Assembly (NCBI GenBank): GCA_900317125.1
Contig: ONFR01000019.1
Coordinates: 1-44,798, forward strand
Reading direction: 5' to 3'
DNA length: 44,798 nt
DNA from: an uncultured Bacteroidales bacterium
GTDB lineage: Bacteria > Bacteroidota > Bacteroidia > Bacteroidales > P3
Shown here piece after piece: positions 8,619 to 16,977 of this stretch. How positions within the stretch are numbered: the stretch's first letter is position 1; the number at the start of each line of letters is the position of its first letter. The translations under genes were made by a program, and so were the position numbers. A model generated the notes under the pieces. That model saw only the letters and a list, made by a program, of their open reading frames with translations, had not been told where the DNA came from and ran no database searches.

Positions 8619-9385
8619 TAAGAGAAGAAACCGTATTCGGACCTATTTTCAGCCGCCGTTTAGGCACATCGTTAGGCATCAATCTCTTGCCCCAAAAGGG
8701 GAAAATATGTAATTTCGACTGTATCTATTGCGAGTGTGGATGGAATAGGGACGGCCGTGGAGACACCGTGCTGCCCACTGCCGACAAGGTACGAGCCGAT
8801 CTTGAAGCCATGCTTCAGAAACTGAGCCATCAGGGTACAAAGGTGGATTCCATTACCTTCTCTGGCGATGGTGAACCGACGCTCAATCCTGCGTTTCCGG
8901 CCATTATAGATGATACCTTGGCATTGCGTGCACAATATGCACCTACGGCCAAAGTGTCGGTGCTTTCCAACGCCACGAGAGTGCATATTCCTGCAGTGTT
9001 CAATGCCCTTGTCAAGGTGGATAACCCTATCATGAAGATAGATGCACCCACCAATGAGCTGGCTGCCCGAATCAATCAACCTGCACCGGGATATGATGTG
9101 CGCCGCGTGGTGGATGCGCTGAAGCAGTTTGAAGGCAATTTCGTATTGCAGACATGTATGCTGCGGAGCAATGAATACCATTTCGACTCATCAAGCCCCG
9201 AAGTACTCGAGGGTTGGATGAATATAGTCAGGGAGCTGAAACCTCGTCAGATAATGGTGTACACCATTGACCGTCCCACTCCGGCGCACGGGTTGGAGCT
9301 GTTCTCGCCCGAAGAGATGACAAAACTGGTCATGCCATTGATAGAAGAGGGGTTCAATATCCAGGTGAAAGGGGCTGTCGCTTAG
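8615..9385 (+). CDS. Radical SAM protein (COG0731-like)
   Basis: This 256-residue radical S-adenosylmethionine enzyme carries the iron-sulfur motif C-N-F-D-C-I-Y-C (CxxxCxxC) near residue 36 and the SAM-binding stretch SGDGEPTLNP near residue 90. The family resembles archaeal wybutosine-type Fe-S oxidoreductases; the bacterial members are mostly of unknown function. The C-terminal part (QIMVYTIDRPTPAHGL) fits that group. The ATG at 8615 overlaps the stop of the nitroreductase, which decides the start: an upstream in-frame start at 8537 would lie inside that gene. No accessory SPASM domain and no obvious peptide substrate lie next to it. Confidence 0.87.
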   Translation: MIREETVFGPIFSRRLGTSLGINLLPQKGKICNFDCIYCECGWNRDGRGDTVLPTADKVRADLEAMLQKLSHQGTKVDSITFSGDGEPTLNPAFPAIIDDTLALRAQYAPTAKVSVLSNATRVHIPAVFNALVKVDNPIMKIDAPTNELAARINQPAPGYDVRRVVDALKQFEGNFVLQTCMLRSNEYHFDSSSPEVLEGWMNIVRELKPRQIMVYTIDRPTPAHGLELFSPEEMTKLVMPLIEEGFNIQVKGAVA

Positions 9386-9480
9386 GAATAAGATACAACG
9401 ACCTTTGCTTGTTTCCATTCATGACTCCGACAGATTGTTTCTTTTTTTGAGCGAAAAACCTGTATGTCAAAAAAAAGTTG

Positions 9481-9488
9481 TATCTTTG
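9481..9488 (+). promoter_or_regulatory. Promoter of the infC operon
   Basis: TATCTTTG follows TGTCAAAAAAAAGTTG, the extended A-tract promoter form shared with three other units in the window. It lies about 100 bases before the proposed infC start, leaving a sizeable leader. Confidence 0.85.
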
Positions 9489-9585
9489 CAATTCCGAAAA
9501 GTATCGCAGGATGCTTTTTGGAGCAGTATAATTAATTGTCAATCACAAGATTGTAGAGTATTAATAAACATAGGAGAACCAAGTT

Positions 9586-10164
9586 ATAGCAGTACCGATT
9601 ACCCCTGGTGCCCCCAATAATTCGAATAAAGGGCGCGGAAAAGGGCCTCAGAAAAAAGAGGCAGAACATTTGATCAACGAGCGCATCACAGACCCCATGG
9701 TCCGTGTAGTGGGCGATGGCATGGAGCCAACCATTATGAGCACCAAGGATGCGTTGATCATGGCATACAACGAAGGCTTGGACTTGGTGATGATATCCCC
9801 TTCAGCCAATCCTCCTGTGTGCAAAATCATAGAGTATCAAAAATACCTCTATGAGCAAAAGAAAAAAGACAAAGAGCGAAAAGCCAACTCGACCAAAGTG
9901 GTCATAAAGGAGATTCGACTGAGTCCGCAGACCGATGACCACGACTTTGAGTTCAAGTTGAACCACGCAAAACGTTTCCTTAAAGAAGGCAACAAAGTAA
10001 AGGTGGACGTGTTTTTCCGTGGACGCTCGATAGTCTATAAAGAGCAAGGTGAGACCCAGCTGCTCAAATTCGCCGAGGCGTTGATGGACTATGGAAAGCC
10101 CGAAGCCATGCCGAGGCTCGAAGGCAAGCGCATGCTGATAATCATCGCTCCCAAGAAACAATGA
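9586..10164 (+). CDS. infC: Translation initiation factor IF-3, probable non-standard start codon
   Basis: IF-3 binds the 30S subunit and proofreads start-codon selection. The conserved body is clear: INERITDPMVRVVGD, LDLVMISPSANPPVCKIIEYQKYLYEQ, the DDHDFEFKLNHAKRFL linker region and the C-terminal PRLEGKRMLIIIAPKK. Upstream of LINERI the frame stays open for a Pro/Asn/Lys-rich extension back to a TAG at 9571-9573, with no ATG or GTG at a suitable place. AGGAG at 9572-9576 lies nine bases before ATA at 9586, giving 192 residues. The alternative is TTG at 9670 with a nearby AGAGG, giving 164 residues. Escherichia coli infC uses AUU for self-regulation, so a rare start would fit. Coordinates assume the ATA start. 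rpmI and rplT follow. Confidence 0.88.
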   Translation: MAVPITPGAPNNSNKGRGKGPQKKEAEHLINERITDPMVRVVGDGMEPTIMSTKDALIMAYNEGLDLVMISPSANPPVCKIIEYQKYLYEQKKKDKERKANSTKVVIKEIRLSPQTDDHDFEFKLNHAKRFLKEGNKVKVDVFFRGRSIVYKEQGETQLLKFAEALMDYGKPEAMPRLEGKRMLIIIAPKKQ

Positions 10165-10214
10165 ACCAAGTTGTATCGTAACAATATAGTCTAACTTATT
10201 AAAACAGTAAAGTA

Positions 10215-10409
10215 ATGCCTAAAATGAAAACAAAAGCCGCTGCCAGAAAGCGTTTCACTTTCACCGGTACCGGCAAAATCAAGAGAAAGCATGCTTATCA
10301 TAGTCACATCCTGACTAAGAAAGAAACCACGCAGAAACGCAATCTTGACCACACCGCTTTGGTGAGCCGCGATGACGAGAAGCGTGTCAAGAGAATGCTT
10401 TTAGCTTAA
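10215..10409 (+). CDS. rpmI: 50S ribosomal protein L35
   Basis: This 64-residue, strongly basic protein begins [20 protein letters not shown] and contains [20 protein letters not shown], the signature of bL35. It is a component of the large ribosomal subunit. It lies in the widely conserved infC-rpmI-rplT order, 50 bases after infC. The length is normal. Confidence 0.98.
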   Translation: MPKMKTKAAARKRFTFTGTGKIKRKHAYHSHILTKKETTQKRNLDHTALVSRDDEKRVKRMLLA

Positions 10410-10561
10410 GATGACAGGTTGCCGGGTTTGAGTGAGGCTGTGGTGACACATCCCGCGTCGAATCCGAGCCAAACCATCACAAAACGGAGTTATTAACCAT
10501 TATTTCGAGCACAAAAGAGCAGCCAAGTGCTGCCGCTGAAATGAAAAACAATTAAACAAAA

Positions 10562-10909
10562 ATGCCAAGATCAGTAAATGCTGTAGCTTCAAGAGCTCGC
10601 AGAAAGAAAATCCTCAACCGTACCAAGGGTTACTGGGGTAGAGGTAAAAACGTATGGACCGTTGCCAAGAACAAATGGGAAAAAGGTCAAACCTACGCAT
10701 ACCGCGACAGAAAGAACAAGAAGAGAGAGTTCCGTGCACTCTGGATTAACCGTATCAATGCCGGTTGCCGTATCAACGGTATCTCCTATTCTGTATTTAT
10801 GGGCGAATTGCACAAAAACAACATTGAGCTGAACCGCAAAGTTCTCGCCGACCTGGCCATGAACAACCCTGAGGCTTTCACCGCTGTTGTCAAGATGGTA
10901 AAGAAATAA
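10562..10909 (+). CDS. rplT: 50S ribosomal protein L20
   Basis: bL20, 115 residues, is an assembly protein of the large subunit that binds 23S rRNA. The sequence shows the usual [26 protein letters not shown] opening and [11 protein letters not shown]. The 152 bases before it hold no gene. They include a small hairpin at 10519-10533 (GCAGC/GCTGC) close to the start codon. In other bacteria L20 represses its own operon by binding mRNA; whether this hairpin does so here is unknown. Confidence 0.98.
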   Translation: MPRSVNAVASRARRKKILNRTKGYWGRGKNVWTVAKNKWEKGQTYAYRDRKNKKREFRALWINRINAGCRINGISYSVFMGELHKNNIELNRKVLADLAMNNPEAFTAVVKMVKK

Positions 10910-10948
10910 CCAAACGAACTTAGTGATTAACCTTTAAAACTTTATGTC

Positions 10949-11302
10949 ATGGGAAAAACTGAACTGATGCAATATGTAGAGGATCTGGTCGAGCGTAAAG
11001 AGTTCCCCGAATTCAAGGCTGGCGATACCATCACTGTCCATTACAAAATCAAAGAAGGTAACAAAGAACGTATCCAGAACTTCCAGGGCGTTGTCTTGCA
11101 GCGCAGAGGAAGTGGTTCCACCGAGACCTTTACTGTCCGTAAGATTACCAACGGCGTTGGCGTGGAGCGCGTGTTCCCCATTGCCAGTCCGTTCATTGAG
11201 CAGATTGACGTCAACAAACGCGGTGCCGTCCGCAGAGCAAGAATTTTCTACCTCCGCAATCTTACCGGTAAGAAAGCCCGTATTAAAGAGAAGAGATTCT
11301 AA
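10949..11302 (+). CDS. rplS: 50S ribosomal protein L19
   Basis: bL19, 117 residues, lies at the 30S-50S interface. Diagnostic segments are [33 protein letters not shown] and [33 protein letters not shown]. The in-frame ATG at 10949 is used; another ATG five bases upstream is out of frame. The gene follows rplT by 39 bases and is closed by a terminator, so it ends the infC operon. Linking rplS to infC-rpmI-rplT is not the common bacterial arrangement, where rplS usually follows trmD. Confidence 0.98.
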   Translation: MGKTELMQYVEDLVERKEFPEFKAGDTITVHYKIKEGNKERIQNFQGVVLQRRGSGSTETFTVRKITNGVGVERVFPIASPFIEQIDVNKRGAVRRARIFYLRNLTGKKARIKEKRF

Positions 11303-11333
11303 TCTCTGCTCGCCACGATATACTTGGTATAGT

Positions 11334-11367
11334 GAGAGTGTCCAAATGTCGGGCACTCTCTTTTTTT
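11334..11367 (+). terminator. Terminator of the infC-rplS operon
   Basis: GAGAGTG and CACTCTC form a 7-bp stem (with further pairing inside) followed by seven T residues, 32 bases after the rplS stop codon. Confidence 0.88.
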
Positions 11368-11478
11368 CATGGCTCCGCATGTGTTCCCATCCGTTCTTCC
11401 CTCATCCAAAAGGGTGAATAGTATCCCGTAATGCGTGTAGCATGTATTATTAATTTTTGCCATATCAACAATTATTCG

Positions 11479-11486
11479 TATCTTTG
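11479..11486 (+). promoter_or_regulatory. Promoter of thrS
   Basis: TATCTTTG, 60 bases before the thrS ATG. Together with the terminator upstream it shows that thrS is transcribed separately from infC. Confidence 0.8.
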
Positions 11487-11546
11487 CATATTGCAATTTT
11501 ATGTAGCTAACTACTTAACTTTTTATATATAAAGGAGAAACAAACA

Positions 11547-13508
11547 ATGAAAGTAATCGTAAAAAACTTTGGTGAGGTGTCGCCGCAGGAGCCATGCTCC
11601 ATTATCGACATCATCAAGATGGTAAATCCGGAGGGTCTCAACAATTATTGTGCTGCCCGAATCAACAACAATTCAGACCTTGTTGATCTCCGAACTACCA
11701 TCACTTCCGATTGCGACATTGAACTCTTAGATACCACAAACAAGGAGTGCCTCTCTGTGTTGCGTCACACAACAGCACACATCATGGCTGAGGCCGTGCA
11801 GAACCTTTTCCCCGAAGCCAAGATAACCATTGGTCCTGCCACGGACAATGGCTTTTTCTACGATTTCGACTTCCGTCCATTTAGCCGTGAGGACTTGGAC
11901 GCTGTGGAGAAGGAGATGAAGTCCATCATCAAACGTGCCACCCGTTTGGAGCGCAAGGAGGTTACCCGCAACGAGGCTTTGGAGATCATGACCCAGCGCA
12001 ACGAGCCTTATAAGGTTGAATTGCTCGAGGCCATCCCCGAAGGAGAGACTATCACCATCTATCAACAGAACAACTTCGTCGACCTCTGCCGTGGTCCGCA
12101 CCTGTTGAACACCCGTCCCATCAAGGGCTTTAAACTGATTTCATCCTCCAGCACCTATTGGCGTGGTGACAAGAAGAATAAGTCCCTCAGCCGTATCCAT
12201 GGCACTGCATTCTTCACTAAGGAAGAGTTGGATAACTACTTGCAGTACCTCGAGGACATCAAGAATCACGACCATAACAAGATTGGCCGCGAACTTGAAA
12301 TCTTCACAACCGTCGATGTCATCGGCCAAGGCCTTCCGCTGCTCATGCCCAAAGGCACAAAGATTGTGCAAACGATGCAGCGTTGGATTGAGGACGAGGA
12401 GACCCGTCGCGGCTACATGCGCACCAAGACCCCGTTGATGTCCAAGAGCGACCTCTACAAGCTGTCCGGACACTGGGATCACTATCGTGACAAGATGTTC
12501 ATCATGGGTGACCCTGACGACGAGAAGGAAGTCCTGGCCATGCGTCCCATGACTTGCCCCTTCCAGTACTTTGTCTACAAGAACAGCCAGAAGTCCTATC
12601 GCGACCTGCCTTGCCGTTACGGCGAGACCTCGACCCTCTTCCGCAAAGAGGACAGCGGCGAGATGCACGGCCTTACCCGCGTCCGTCAGTTCACCATCTC
12701 CGAAGGTCACCTTATCGTGCGTCCCGACCAGATGGTCGAGGAGTTCAAGGGTTGTATCGACCTGGCTCGCTATTGCCTGACCACTCTCGGTCTTCAGGAC
12801 GATGTGACCTACCACCTCTCCAAGTGGGACCCCGAGGACAAGGAGAAGTATATCGGTGATGCCGAGACATGGGAAACGACCCAGCAGCATATCCGCGATG
12901 TGCTCAACGACCTCAACATCCCCTTTGTCGAGGATGTCGGAGAGGCTGCTTTCTATGGCCCCAAGGTCGACATCAATGCCAAGAACGTCTACGGCAAGGA
13001 GGACACCATGATCACTATCCAGTGGGATGCGCTCATCGCTGAGCGTTTCGACATGTACTTCATCGATAAGGATGGAAGCCGTCAGCGCCCGTATATCATC
13101 CACCGTACCAGCATGGGTTGCTACGAGCGTACCCTGGCATGGCTGATAGAGAAGTATGAGGGTGCCTTCCCCACATGGCTGGCTCCTGAGCAGGTGCGTG
13201 TGCTGCCCATCTCCGAGAAGTTCCTCGACTATGCCGAACAAGTCACTGCCGAGTTGCAGCGCAACGGCATTGAGGCCACCCTCGACCGCCGCAGCGAGAA
13301 GATTGGCTACAAAATCCGCGAAACCCGTATGCAGAAGATTCCCTATGCTCTGCTTATCGGACAGAAGGAACAGGACGAGAACCTCGTGGCCGTCTGGAAC
13401 CGCAAGGACGGCGACTTGGGCCAGTCCAAGCTCGACACCTTCATCGATGCCCTCTGCAAAGAAATCCGCACCAAGAGCGTCGAACTCACCATCCGCAAAG
13501 CAGAATAA
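11547..13508 (+). CDS. thrS: Threonine--tRNA ligase, clostridial-type sequence
   Basis: This 653-residue class II synthetase charges tRNA-Thr. In order it has a TGS domain (~1-60), the editing domain with HTTAHIMAEAVQ (HxxxH) and the Cys-Arg-Gly-Pro-His block, the catalytic core and the C-terminal anticodon domain (RVLPISEKF). The zinc ligands are kept: Cys in MRPMTCPFQ, His in TISEGH and His in IIHRTSMGCYER. The core wording (MTCPFQ, RYGETSTLFRKE, QFTISEGH, HRTSMGCYERTLAWLIEKY) is what I associate with Clostridia-type ThrRS. Typical Bacteroidota enzymes have MNCPHH, FTQDDAH and HRAPFGSMER. This suggests ancient horizontal displacement. The gene lies apart from infC, downstream of rplS, with its own promoter and terminator. 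Confidence 0.96.
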   Translation: MKVIVKNFGEVSPQEPCSIIDIIKMVNPEGLNNYCAARINNNSDLVDLRTTITSDCDIELLDTTNKECLSVLRHTTAHIMAEAVQNLFPEAKITIGPATDNGFFYDFDFRPFSREDLDAVEKEMKSIIKRATRLERKEVTRNEALEIMTQRNEPYKVELLEAIPEGETITIYQQNNFVDLCRGPHLLNTRPIKGFKLISSSSTYWRGDKKNKSLSRIHGTAFFTKEELDNYLQYLEDIKNHDHNKIGRELEIFTTVDVIGQGLPLLMPKGTKIVQTMQRWIEDEETRRGYMRTKTPLMSKSDLYKLSGHWDHYRDKMFIMGDPDDEKEVLAMRPMTCPFQYFVYKNSQKSYRDLPCRYGETSTLFRKEDSGEMHGLTRVRQFTISEGHLIVRPDQMVEEFKGCIDLARYCLTTLGLQDDVTYHLSKWDPEDKEKYIGDAETWETTQQHIRDVLNDLNIPFVEDVGEAAFYGPKVDINAKNVYGKEDTMITIQWDALIAERFDMYFIDKDGSRQRPYIIHRTSMGCYERTLAWLIEKYEGAFPTWLAPEQVRVLPISEKFLDYAEQVTAELQRNGIEATLDRRSEKIGYKIRETRMQKIPYALLIGQKEQDENLVAVWNRKDGDLGQSKLDTFIDALCKEIRTKSVELTIRKAE

Positions 13509-13532
13509 GCAGCGCTTTCCAGTACAAAAAAC

Positions 13533-13571
13533 AGCGGGGTTTACCAATCGGTAGACCCCGCTTCTTTTTTT
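13533..13571 (+). terminator. Terminator of thrS
   Basis: AGCGGGGTTTACC and GGTAGACCCCGCT form a 13-bp stem with one mismatch around the loop AATC, followed by a T run. The minus-strand vWA gene ends just after it, so it may serve both directions. Confidence 0.92.
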
Positions 13572-13584
13572 GTCCAAAAGAGAA

Positions 13585-15075
13585 TTACTCTATCTTACGG
13601 CCGAAGATGGTGTATCCGGCGCCAACCATAAAGGTGTTGCCGTGACCGACAGAGTAGCTGACCGTGATATACCAGGGGTTGGTCAGTTTGTATGCGGCAC
13701 GCATCAGGAAGCCGTTGCTGACGAAATGGTCGGCTCCGCGGTAGCCGATTCCCAGCATGATGGCGCTGTTGTTGGGGAATGAGAATGCCACCGTGGGGGT
13801 GAAAGCAAACCCTATTCCTCGCGAGGCATTCAACTCTACATATCCGCCTACCGAGATGAGGTCGGTGACGGGGAAGGTCATGTCTAACCCAACACCCAGC
13901 ATGACGCAATCCCTGTTGATAAGGTCGGTCTTGGGGTAGGAGAGTTTGCCCACACTGCCATTCACGCCCATGAAGAACTTGCGAGCCACGTCGCCGCATT
14001 CAATCGTCCAGCGCACACGGCCGTCGTAGCCACGGGGGATGTAGCAATAAATGCTCTGCCACTTATTGATAAGGTTTGTACCAATCTCCTCGAAAGCGGC
14101 CTGCAGCTTGTCGAAGTTCTGCAGCGAATAGAACTTGTCGCCCGAGGCGTTGTGCGACAGGCTGCTCAGCACCCGCTCAAACTCCGTGTTGTTGCGGTCC
14201 ACATCATTGCCGCGGATGGCCAGCACGTAGCTCTCAATTGGTGCCCCGCCAATCTTCTCTTTCAGTATGCGCTGGTTCACATGCTGGAAATAGCGGTGCT
14301 CCGTACCCTCGGCGGCCTTGCCGATTTTGGGGTCAAACGAGTCGTTGTCGTATCCGTCGGTGAAGGCAATCACATAGTTGCCGTCATACTTCTTGCCCTT
14401 GTCTATTTTCAACTTCGCCACGTAGCCCTTGATATTGTCCAAGCCCTTGTTGATGGCGTAGTAGAACGCCGTGCGGTTGTTCAGCTGAAGGGTGTCGATA
14501 AACTGGAACATGTCCTTGCGGCTCTCCTTGGTCAGCGGGCGCAGGTCGAAGGTGCGGGTGTTGCGCATCGAGTTGAACCCCACGATGCCGATATGCACAT
14601 TGCCGTCGCTCGACTTGTCGATGATGACATCGATAAACTGCTTGGCGGCGTTTTTCAGCTTCACAAAGTCCGACTTGCCGATGGACGAGCTGCAGTCCAG
14701 CACCAGCATGATGCTCATCACCTTCTGTTGCGAGAAAGCCGCCTGGGCGTCCTCCACCTCGCTGTCCACCTGCCAGCGGCCGCTGTTGTTCTGCCAGCGG
14801 TAGAACTTCATGCCGCAGTCGAAACCCTGCGGATGGGTCGTGGCGGCGTGGTCGAACACCAGCTGCACACCCTTGTCGGTGTCGTGGCCGTAGATGGTGT
14901 CGTTGTCCGTAAAGCTGATACCCTGGCTGCGGATGTTATACAGTTTCCAGGGCTGGCCGCTTTTAGTGGGCGTGGCCAGTTGGCCCTCGATATAGAATTT
15001 TGCCTTGTCGGCCTGTGCATAGGCCGAAAGTGTAAGCAGCAACGCGGCTGCAAGCAGAGTAAGATGTTTCTTCAT
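13585..15075 (-). CDS. Secreted von Willebrand factor A-domain protein with C-terminal barrel-like region
   Basis: This 496-residue protein has a cleavable signal peptide (residues 1-20, ending SAYA-QA). A vWA domain spans ~118-330. Its MIDAS metal-binding motif is DCSSS at 127-131, and other vWA elements are NNRTAFYYAINKG and VIAFTDGYDNDSF. The region after ~375 consists of alternating aromatic/small residues (VMLGVGLDMTFPV, ISVGGYVELNAS, MVGAGYTIFGRKIE), which look like outer-membrane or surface beta strands. A role in adhesion or envelope assembly is inferred from the vWA fold. The gene is monocistronic. A minus-strand -7 element at 15291-15298 would leave a ~210-base leader. No partner MoxR or Bat genes are nearby. 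Confidence 0.83.
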   Translation of the reverse strand: MKKHLTLLAAALLLTLSAYAQADKAKFYIEGQLATPTKSGQPWKLYNIRSQGISFTDNDTIYGHDTDKGVQLVFDHAATTHPQGFDCGMKFYRWQNNSGRWQVDSEVEDAQAAFSQQKVMSIMLVLDCSSSIGKSDFVKLKNAAKQFIDVIIDKSSDGNVHIGIVGFNSMRNTRTFDLRPLTKESRKDMFQFIDTLQLNNRTAFYYAINKGLDNIKGYVAKLKIDKGKKYDGNYVIAFTDGYDNDSFDPKIGKAAEGTEHRYFQHVNQRILKEKIGGAPIESYVLAIRGNDVDRNNTEFERVLSSLSHNASGDKFYSLQNFDKLQAAFEEIGTNLINKWQSIYCYIPRGYDGRVRWTIECGDVARKFFMGVNGSVGKLSYPKTDLINRDCVMLGVGLDMTFPVTDLISVGGYVELNASRGIGFAFTPTVAFSFPNNSAIMLGIGYRGADHFVSNGFLMRAAYKLTNPWYITVSYSVGHGNTFMVGAGYTIFGRKIE

Positions 15076-15290
15076 TTGTGCCTACTTGTTTTTAAATGCT
15101 ACACTAAAACGCGCTTTCCCGTTATTTATTGCATCGCATGATTGAAAAATCCTCATACAGGGTTTTCTGTTGCGTCTAGCCTTCCTCCTTCTTAGCGACC
15201 GCGAATAGGGTTATACCAAAAAGCAATATGTCAAATAACGCTCAGGCTCAGAACACCCCGACACGCCACCCCTATGTTCTGTTCCGGCTG

Positions 15291-15298
15291 CAAAGTTA
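15291..15298 (-). promoter_or_regulatory. Possible promoter of the vWA gene, minus strand
   Basis: Read leftwards this is TAACTTTG, a match to TAnnTTTG. It is the only such element upstream of the vWA gene and would give a 5' leader of roughly 210 bases (15076-15285), in which I see no recognised regulatory RNA. Confidence 0.5.
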
Positions 15299-15341
15299 AG
15301 CAATACCATTCCGTAGACAATAAAAAGGTGAGCCAAGCGTT

Positions 15342-16214
15342 ATGTGCAGAAGAATAGTCAAAGTGACAGGAATGAGTGCTGAGAACATACAGGACGAAGA
15401 ACTGGTCTCCCCCGAAATCATGGAGGCCATGGGCATCAGCCAGCCCGCCTACGAAGAGGTGATGGGCATCATTGGCCGTATGCCTACGGTGCAGGAGCTG
15501 AGCACCCTCCTCGCCATGTGGGAGGCCAACGGTCGGCAGCAGAGTCTTTACGGCTGGCTCAAAGGGCAGCACCATGTGGTGGAGAAGCACGAATACCTCT
15601 ACACCGGCACCGACACCACCCACAAGGACATCCGCGAACCCCGCGTAAAGGACTGTATCGCTCTGGCGCACGAAGTGCTCCAGAACCTCGACTCAGCCAA
15701 ATCAACCCAATCCGCAGACCAGGCTCCCGTGCCGGCTTTCTTCTCCCGCAGTGAGCTCCTTTACATGGTGGGCAACGTCAGCACCCAGTTCCTCGACTCG
15801 GAGTATGCCCGCCGATGCCTCCACATCGTGGCCGACCCCGTCAAGATGACCACCGTCGAGGAGGACATCGAGTATCTCCAGCTTATCCTCGGCAGCCTGC
15901 TGGATGCCGAGGTCATCACCTCCCTCCGCCCGGTAGGGCAGGGCGGTCTCTTTGCCACACTGGTGGCAGGCAGTGGCGGACGCGTGGGCTTCGACATCCT
16001 CACCTGTCGCGAGATACGCCTCGACGCATTCCTCTTTGGCGAAGAGGATGGCCGATTCATTGTCTCCCTCCCCGAGCGCAACGACGACTTCTTCCTGCTC
16101 AAGATGGACGAGGCCCGCATCAACTGCTGCTTCCTCGGCCATGTGACCAAAGGCCGCGTGCTGGTGGACGACATGGATTATGGCGACATAAAGAGTTGGG
16201 TCGGCAAATCGTGA
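15342..16214 (+). CDS. AIR synthase-related (PurL-like) C-terminal-domain protein
   Basis: This 290-residue cytoplasmic protein has a C-terminal half (residues ~170-285) that resembles the AIRS_C domain of PurM/PurL/HypE-type proteins: GSLLDAEVITSLRPVGQGGLFATLVAGSG, then DAFLFGEEDGRFIVSLP and INCCFLGHVTKGRVLVDD. In the family this fold helps bind phosphorylated substrate. The N-terminal half (PEIMEAMGISQPAYEEVMGIIGRMPTVQEL, then YGWLKGQHHVVEKHEYLY) is not one I can assign. It may be a purine-related regulator or a diverged synthetase half. There are no other pur genes nearby. The ATG at 15342 is used; the ATG at 15372 (MSAENIQ) is an equally reasonable start. A hairpin lies ~45 bases after the stop codon. 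Confidence 0.6.
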   Translation: MCRRIVKVTGMSAENIQDEELVSPEIMEAMGISQPAYEEVMGIIGRMPTVQELSTLLAMWEANGRQQSLYGWLKGQHHVVEKHEYLYTGTDTTHKDIREPRVKDCIALAHEVLQNLDSAKSTQSADQAPVPAFFSRSELLYMVGNVSTQFLDSEYARRCLHIVADPVKMTTVEEDIEYLQLILGSLLDAEVITSLRPVGQGGLFATLVAGSGGRVGFDILTCREIRLDAFLFGEEDGRFIVSLPERNDDFFLLKMDEARINCCFLGHVTKGRVLVDDMDYGDIKSWVGKS

Positions 16215-16257
16215 CACAACGATGGACCTCTGCAGGTGGATGTGGGACAGCTACATG

Positions 16258-16290
16258 GCCTGCTCCTAGCAGGCTCACCGGAGTTTTTTT
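16258..16290 (+). terminator. Weak terminator-like hairpin
   Basis: GCCTGCT and AGCAGGC make a perfect 7-bp stem with a 3-base loop. Seven T residues follow only after a 9-base gap, so termination is plausible but not certain. Confidence 0.45.
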
Positions 16291-16313
16291 GCCGCTGGTT
16301 CGGAAAAAATGTG

Positions 16314-16321
16314 TAAATTTG
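16314..16321 (+). promoter_or_regulatory. Promoter of the TPR gene
   Basis: TAAATTTG matches TAnnTTTG and lies 30 bases before the ATG at 16352. Confidence 0.7.
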
Positions 16322-16351
16322 CAAATTGATAGTGAAACCAAAAAGAATACT

Positions 16352-16909
16352 ATGGATATATTCAATATGACCCCCGAGGCGATGGCCGAAGCCATCACAA
16401 GACAGATGGAACAGATGCTGTCGACCGGCACCGACGAGGTGGTGCGTCTCAGAAAAGAGCTTGAGAAAACGCCCCAAGATGCCGAAGTGTGGTTTGACCT
16501 TGGCTTGTCGTTGAACCAGGCGGGCCTTCAGTACGAGGGCCTGGCAGTGCGTCTGGCCGAGATGGGCCTTGGGCAGGAAGAGTCCGAGGGTGGGGAAGAA
16601 GCCCCCATCCAGGTGGATGTCACCCCGTGCCTGGGGCTCTACAAGGAGGCGTTGGAAGCCTTCGACCGCGTACGGGAGCTCTGTCCCGACTACTATGGCG
16701 TGGAGTGCCAACGGGGACTGGTGTATGCCAATCTCCGCGACCTGCCGCATGCCGAGGAATGCTATTTGAAGGCGTTGGAAGAGGACGATGAGGACTTCAC
16801 GGCCGCATTCTATCTCAGTCAGGTTTACCACGACATGGGTAAGGAAGACCTGGCCGAGAAATACCAGAAGATAGCCGACGAATTGAACGCCGCAAACACG
16901 GACGAATAA
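16352..16909 (+). CDS. Tetratricopeptide-repeat protein
   Basis: This 185-residue acidic cytoplasmic protein is built largely of TPR helices. DAEVWFDLGLSLNQAGLQYEGLAV (~43-66), LGLYKEALEAFDRVRELCPDYYG (~93-115), RGLVYANLRDLPHAEECYLKALE (~120-142) and AAFYLSQVYHDMGKEDLAEKYQKIA (~150-174) fit the 34-residue repeat pattern. An acidic Glu/Gly-rich insert separates the first repeat from the rest. Such repeats mediate protein-protein contacts; the partner is unknown. The start is fixed by the promoter at 16314 and by the first ATG downstream of it. A hairpin follows the stop codon directly. Confidence 0.82.
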   Translation: MDIFNMTPEAMAEAITRQMEQMLSTGTDEVVRLRKELEKTPQDAEVWFDLGLSLNQAGLQYEGLAVRLAEMGLGQEESEGGEEAPIQVDVTPCLGLYKEALEAFDRVRELCPDYYGVECQRGLVYANLRDLPHAEECYLKALEEDDEDFTAAFYLSQVYHDMGKEDLAEKYQKIADELNAANTDE

Positions 16910-16913
16910 TTGC

Positions 16914-16940
16914 TGTCCGACGGTGTCTCACCTTCGGACA
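16914..16940 (+). other. Hairpin between TPR and BI-1 genes
   Basis: TGTCCGA/TCGGACA with inner GGTG/CACC forms a stable stem. There is no T run behind it, so it may be an attenuator or mRNA-stability element. A near-consensus promoter box (TATCTTTA, 16955-16962) lies between it and the next ATG. Confidence 0.5.
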
Positions 16941-16977
16941 ACCATTCAACGATGTATCTTTAATACTATAATGATAA

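Noticed and set aside
8615..9385. Radical SAM maturase for the small proteins
   Set aside because: It belongs to an operon with LysE and nitroreductase genes, has no SPASM or peptide-recognition domain and lies more than 4 kb from the nearer small-protein gene.
14152..15141. 329-codon plus-strand frame opposite the vWA gene
   Set aside because: It is a codon-bias shadow: the vWA gene on the other strand has a signal peptide and a MIDAS motif, while this frame has no recognisable features.
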